Position numbers and translations under genes: made by a program. A model generated the notes under the pieces. The model made no database searches. It worked only from the letters and a program-made list of their open reading frames with translations, and was not told the DNA's origin. This document shows positions 60,401 to 64,000 of a stretch of DNA of 64,000 nucleotides, one piece after another (the stretch's first letter is position 1; each line of letters starts with the position of its first letter). Source of the stretch: Trichinella spiralis (lineage: Eukaryota; Nematoda; Enoplea; Trichinellida; Trichinellidae); assembly GCA_000181795.3 (NCBI GenBank), contig CM012953.1, positions 15,078,781 to 15,142,780 on the forward strand, read 5' to 3'.

Positions 60401-62421
60401 TGATGTGTGTGGCTACATTTCACTATGTCCTAAGTTGTACAATTTTCGTACTCAACTGCTGCAGTTGCGAGAAATGAGAAAGTGAATTTTTTCTGTAGCT
60501 TTAGTGAATAAAGCAGAACCAACGGTGAATGGGTAACGGTTTTCCTGATTTTTGAAATTTAGTTTTCCCAGTTTGAACAGTCTGCAAATAGTAGTAGTGG
60601 TATTCTCGTCGAAATTGCCTGTCGTCTATCTTTTCCAAGTAAAATGCATATTTATTACCATTGAATGTTCTGCAACTGATAAACTTCATTTGCAATGCAA
60701 TTTGTTGTAGAACTTTTGTGTTGTTCAGTCAGAGCTTGAAATGTATTATTATTTTTTTATTTTCATATTTTTTCCCTGTTATTAGTAGTATAACATTGTG
60801 CAGTTTATTGTTTCAGATACAACGTGCTGTGCTTTGAGTCCTCGAGGAATTTTTGCTGCAGACTTTCGAAATGTCACTTATGCAATGCCCAGTGGAGGAG
60901 GAAACGTGAATGCCGTTGCGGGATTTATACCACCACCGGGTATAAATGCAGCGTACTATCCTCGACCGGTGTCGAATTTTGCTTTTCCGGATGGGAATTT
61001 CTTCTATCCAAATATGTTTTGGCCTCATTTTTCTTCCACATTGATGCATCCATGTATAAATTTTGTTGCTGTGAAAAAAAGTTAAATAGTCGAATTATTA
61101 TTTTTGATTTTTTAGATTGGCAAGTGCCTCAAATGCAAAAATTTTATCACATTTTACCTATATTTTATCCAAATGGAGAACGGCTGCCGGAAGAAGCCGT
61201 CATAGTGACGACCACGTTCAGCGCATCTTCCCTAAAAGGAATTTATGAATATTTGGCCAGAAAAAATCGTTCTCACTTTGTACTTATGACACGCAATTTG
61301 CTATTTTTTGTGGAAAGGAACGTGAATTTTTCTACCTATGAAGGGATTAACTCTGTTGTGCAATCCTATCAGGTAAATATATGGTATTTTCTTGTACGGA
61401 TGGTATAGTTTTATTTAAATGGGGCTTTTTTAATAGTTTTATTTTACATTTATTTAGTGTTTTAAAGTAGATACTTTCACTAGTTTTGTTTTTAATCTTC
61501 ATTTTTTTCAATTTCAAAACAAAATGCTACTGCTGCAGCATTATTGCTTCGATTATATTTAAAATTTTAAACTTGAAAATAATAGGTGTGGAAACTTTCT
61601 TTTTGTTTTTAAACTTTTGTGTGTTTTTAATTTTTAATATTCATTTAATATAATAACTGCTAGTGTGAATAGAAAGTATTTCACATATATATGCATATAT
61701 TGTTTTGTGAATTTTAGTATTATCCAATTGTCTGGTTTGCGAAAACCTCCTTCAGAAATTTCAGTTGTGAAATTGCATTTCGATGCATTTATGGAAATTT
61801 TCTTGTGATACAGCAGGTGATGTCGGCTCTGGATGCGAGAACTGCCAGAGTACCAGGCTACAGAATGGCGTCTGTTATAATTGAAGAGATGAAGCCAGTG
61901 AAAGAAGCGAGCAAAGTATTCTTTCAGGTAATTTTAATTATTGTTCACTGGATTATTTTTAATGGTTTAATTTAAAAAAAATTTATTTTTAGGGAAACGA
62001 CAGTGCAATTGCTATTTTACGAACTGATTGTTTCGAAATTGAAAAACAAGCTGTCGTGGGAAGCTATTTTGTTCAAACATTAGTTAATCCAATGATTGGT
62101 GGAGAATCAGTCGGTTTTTGTGCCACAGAAGAATTATCTGAAAATCAGGTTATTAAAATTTTTTTCTTTTTTATAAAGCACCGTTATTTTTTATTTTACT
62201 TTTAGAATAATTTTGTTGTTCACTTTATTCCACCGTTCGAATTTGTTCGTCAACATCTTTTTAACCAACATCCGACGGCATATGCCACTCTTCATTTGCA
62301 CATTGCAAACTATTTGGTCTGTGTAATCAGCACTGTGGACAAGAGCACGGGCGGGAGTGGCAATGCAGACCAAGCTCATTCAATGATACAAAGCAGCCCA
62401 CCACGAATCAACAATCAATGA
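57449..62421 (+). CDS. Spen-family protein with RRMs and SPOC domain
   Basis: About 14 exons. Three RNA recognition motifs lie at the N-terminus: RRM1 (ILLRIDNLPPRLSDSSL, exons 57449-57741 and 57944-), RRM2 (TRTLYLGNLRN with YGFVEF, exons 57944-58184 and 58247-58372) and RRM3 (KIWIAAEDSKISFEYV, exons 58726-58917 and 59044-). A low-complexity, charged linker follows. A C-terminal SPOC domain is spread over exons from about 61719 to 62421, starting YYPIVWFAKTSFRN and containing VHFIPPFEFVRQHL. RRMs plus SPOC define the Spen family (SPEN, RBM15). SPEN acts as a transcriptional corepressor scaffold, RBM15 in m6A RNA methylation. The short linker fits an RBM15-sized protein, but RRM2-RRM3 resemble both groups, so I do not choose. 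The TGA is at 62419-62421. Intron ends in the linker were not all verified. Confidence 0.8.
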
Positions 62422-63006
62422 GCAGCAGCGCACGATGCGCATTTGCTCCATATGCACAATATGACATTTTTTTTCTTTACAATTATCACCTTTCGAGTAA
62501 CCTCTCTTTTTTATACTGCTTGAACGTAACTTGAACACCTCCTCATTGCTACGGTTTTTTTTCTGTTTTTGATCATTCTCCAAAATGTGAATGCTAATTA
62601 ATGTGGTAACATTTTTGGGCAAATGGTTCCTAAAATATAGTAGTAGTAGATTGTGTTTTTCTTTTTCTTTTCAAATATAATAAATGCATGCTTTTTTCTT
62701 TCAACCACATACATACATCATCATCATCATATGCGTACAATTTTGACAATGCCTTTTTTGGGATAGGGTTTTCGAAATACGGTGGTGATGATTATTGGGG
62801 TGCCAAATTACGGTGTGTTGGTGTGACAACTGAATTTTGGGATAAAATAAAATTTTTCAATAAAATCTTGTCCAGTGGTGGTGAATTTGATTGATGATTA
62901 TCAAATTTCATTTGCGAAGATCGTCAACTTTTTTCAAATTTCCAAACAGAATACATAATTCATTTTTCTTCTTCTATTTATGAAAGTTTTTTATTGAAAA
63001 AAAAGT
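62422..63006. other. Convergent intergenic gap
   Basis: 585 bp between the stops of the Spen-like and HEATR1-like genes. It contains AATAAA at about 62679 for the plus gene and a CATCAT run at about 62718. A 68-codon frame at 62688 is not supported. Confidence 0.5.
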
Positions 63007-64000
63007 TCAAAAGTATTTTTGCAACGGTTCTCCAATGATCTTTTCACAAACGCTGGCCAATTGTTTGCACTGCATTTCAACTTCTTCACTCTCATCTGAA
63101 ATAGAGATAATGAAGTGAATGAAGAATGCACGAACAAGCAAGCAAACACATAATATAAATAATATGAGCAAATGACACAAACCTTCCATCAACTCTGACA
63201 GAAAAGGTACTGATTCCGCGATCAAGCCACTCGCTTGTTCATTAAGCATTTCATACCATTTTTCGAGAAGAACCAAAACTGAATGACGAACCTGCAAAAA
63301 ACAATAGTTTCAATTGACAAAAAATAAAACTACAATAACTATATACCCTTTTGTCAGCATGGCGAGTTTTTAACAGAATATTGTAATGCAACTTTTTCCA
63401 ATAAGTTTCATCATTGATAGTCTGCGCGACATCAATTATGCATTTGATCAAACATTTTTCCACTCTCAACTCATAGTTGATAAGATCAATATTGTCAAAC
63501 TAAAATAATATAAAATCCAGAAAATGAAATACACGCAGAATTTGTTTCGAAAAAAAAACAACTGCCATCATCACAACACACAACATACCTGATCAACCAA
63601 GGGTTGAGCAATTAATTGCAGCTTTCCATCATTGTGATAGTTAGCTTGCAATTCTCTGTTTGGTCTGCAAGCTTTCGAAATACAAGTAATCAATATTCGA
63701 AGCATCAAATCTGCTCTTTCTTCGTTCACAAATGGTAAATGTGCAACTGGAAATGAAATAAGAATCAGCAATAAATTCCAACTGTCAGATGAGCACAATT
63801 CACATACCTTTATTAACATTCAACTTGTCCAACAATTCCGTGGCCGGCTTCAAAAACCAATCCGCAAATAAAGCAAACATATCTTGCAATTTCATCGATA
63901 ATCTGAAACGTATCTGTTATCAATTTGTACAATAATACAACAACATGATGAATCCTTACGCAATGCCATAACGGTACACGTTGAGCAGCAGTTGTTCATT
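63007..64000 (-). CDS. HEATR1: HEATR1/UTP10-like protein, C-terminal exons
   Basis: Partial gene running off the right edge. The visible exons encode, from the edge inward, NEQLLLNVYRYGIA, then a FADWFLKPATELL helix, LPFVNEERADLMLRI, and the repeat-like helices VRHSVLVLLEKWYEML and VPFLSELMED (exon 63291-63183). The last exon, 63095-63007, ends IIGEPLQKYF before TGA. This ending, with acidic SEEVE before it, is characteristic of HEATR1 (yeast Utp10), a large HEAT-repeat protein of the small-subunit processome needed for pre-18S rRNA processing and Pol I transcription in the nucleolus. The full protein should be about 1800-2100 residues, so most of it lies beyond the window. Confidence 0.85.

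Noticed and set aside
60813-61049. Antisense 78-codon frame in the Spen-like gene
   Set aside because: Shadow of a plus-strand exon with correct splice phase.
1-64000. tRNA, rRNA, CRISPR array or bacterial operon
   Set aside because: No tRNA B-box-like GGTTCGAATCC context, no rRNA-like block, no regularly spaced repeats, and all genes are intron-containing animal genes.

Overview
This window is nuclear DNA from a small-genome invertebrate, most likely a nematode of the Trichinella/Trichuris clade (Dorylaimia). Base composition is strongly AT-rich. Genes are split by many GT-AG introns of about 55 to 200 nt, with a few AT-rich introns of 1 to 1.8 kb. All recognisable products are animal proteins. 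Two tandem DNase II-like genes at the left edge fit the large DNase II-like family known from Trichinella. The species call is an inference from gene content, not proof.

Layout. 1-5.7 kb: a tandem duplication of a DNase II-like gene (minus strand), whose encoded proteins have lost both catalytic HxK motifs. 6.8-7.4 kb: a short gene resembling mitochondrial ATP synthase subunit e (minus). 8.5-11.0 kb: a cold-shock-domain protein of CSDE1/UNR type (minus). 12.5-15.1 kb: a rhomboid intramembrane serine protease (plus), convergent with an atypical GPCR gene (minus, 15.5-18.4 kb). 18.5-23 kb: AT-rich gene desert. 23.0-26.7 kb: a RUN-coiled coil-PX sorting nexin of SNX29 type (minus). 27.4-33.5 kb: an attractin orthologue (plus). 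36.3-37.3 kb: an RIIa plus IQ-motif protein of SPA17 type (minus). 37.8-43.5 kb: AT-rich desert. 43.5-44.6 kb: ZCCHC9-type zinc-knuckle protein (plus), convergent with actin-related protein 1 (minus, 45.0-47.3 kb). 48.5-54.3 kb: a transposon-rich stretch with a full-length Tigger/pogo element carrying a catalytic-site mutation, a decayed integrase-like C-terminus, a piggyBac fragment and a dispersed repeat pair. 55.6-55.9 kb: a possible two-exon small protein gene (minus). 57.4-62.4 kb: a Spen-family RRM/SPOC protein (plus), convergent with the C-terminal exons of a HEATR1/UTP10 gene that runs off the right edge (minus).

There is no operon-like or pathway-like cluster. The genes are unrelated housekeeping, trafficking, signalling and RNA-binding functions. 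Exon structures were built by hand from splice consensus, reading phase and family resemblance. For copy 2 of the DNase II-like gene, the subunit e-like, cold-shock, rhomboid, GPCR, RIIa/IQ, ZCCHC9, ARP1 and small-protein genes, I checked that the proposed exons add up to an intact frame. I saw no tRNA, rRNA or CRISPR array. No clearly new biological system stands out. The best leads are the catalytically altered DNase II-like pair, the Tigger element with one missing catalytic aspartate, a possible secreted-isoform exon in attractin, and a flagellar-type RIIa/IQ protein in an apparent nematode.
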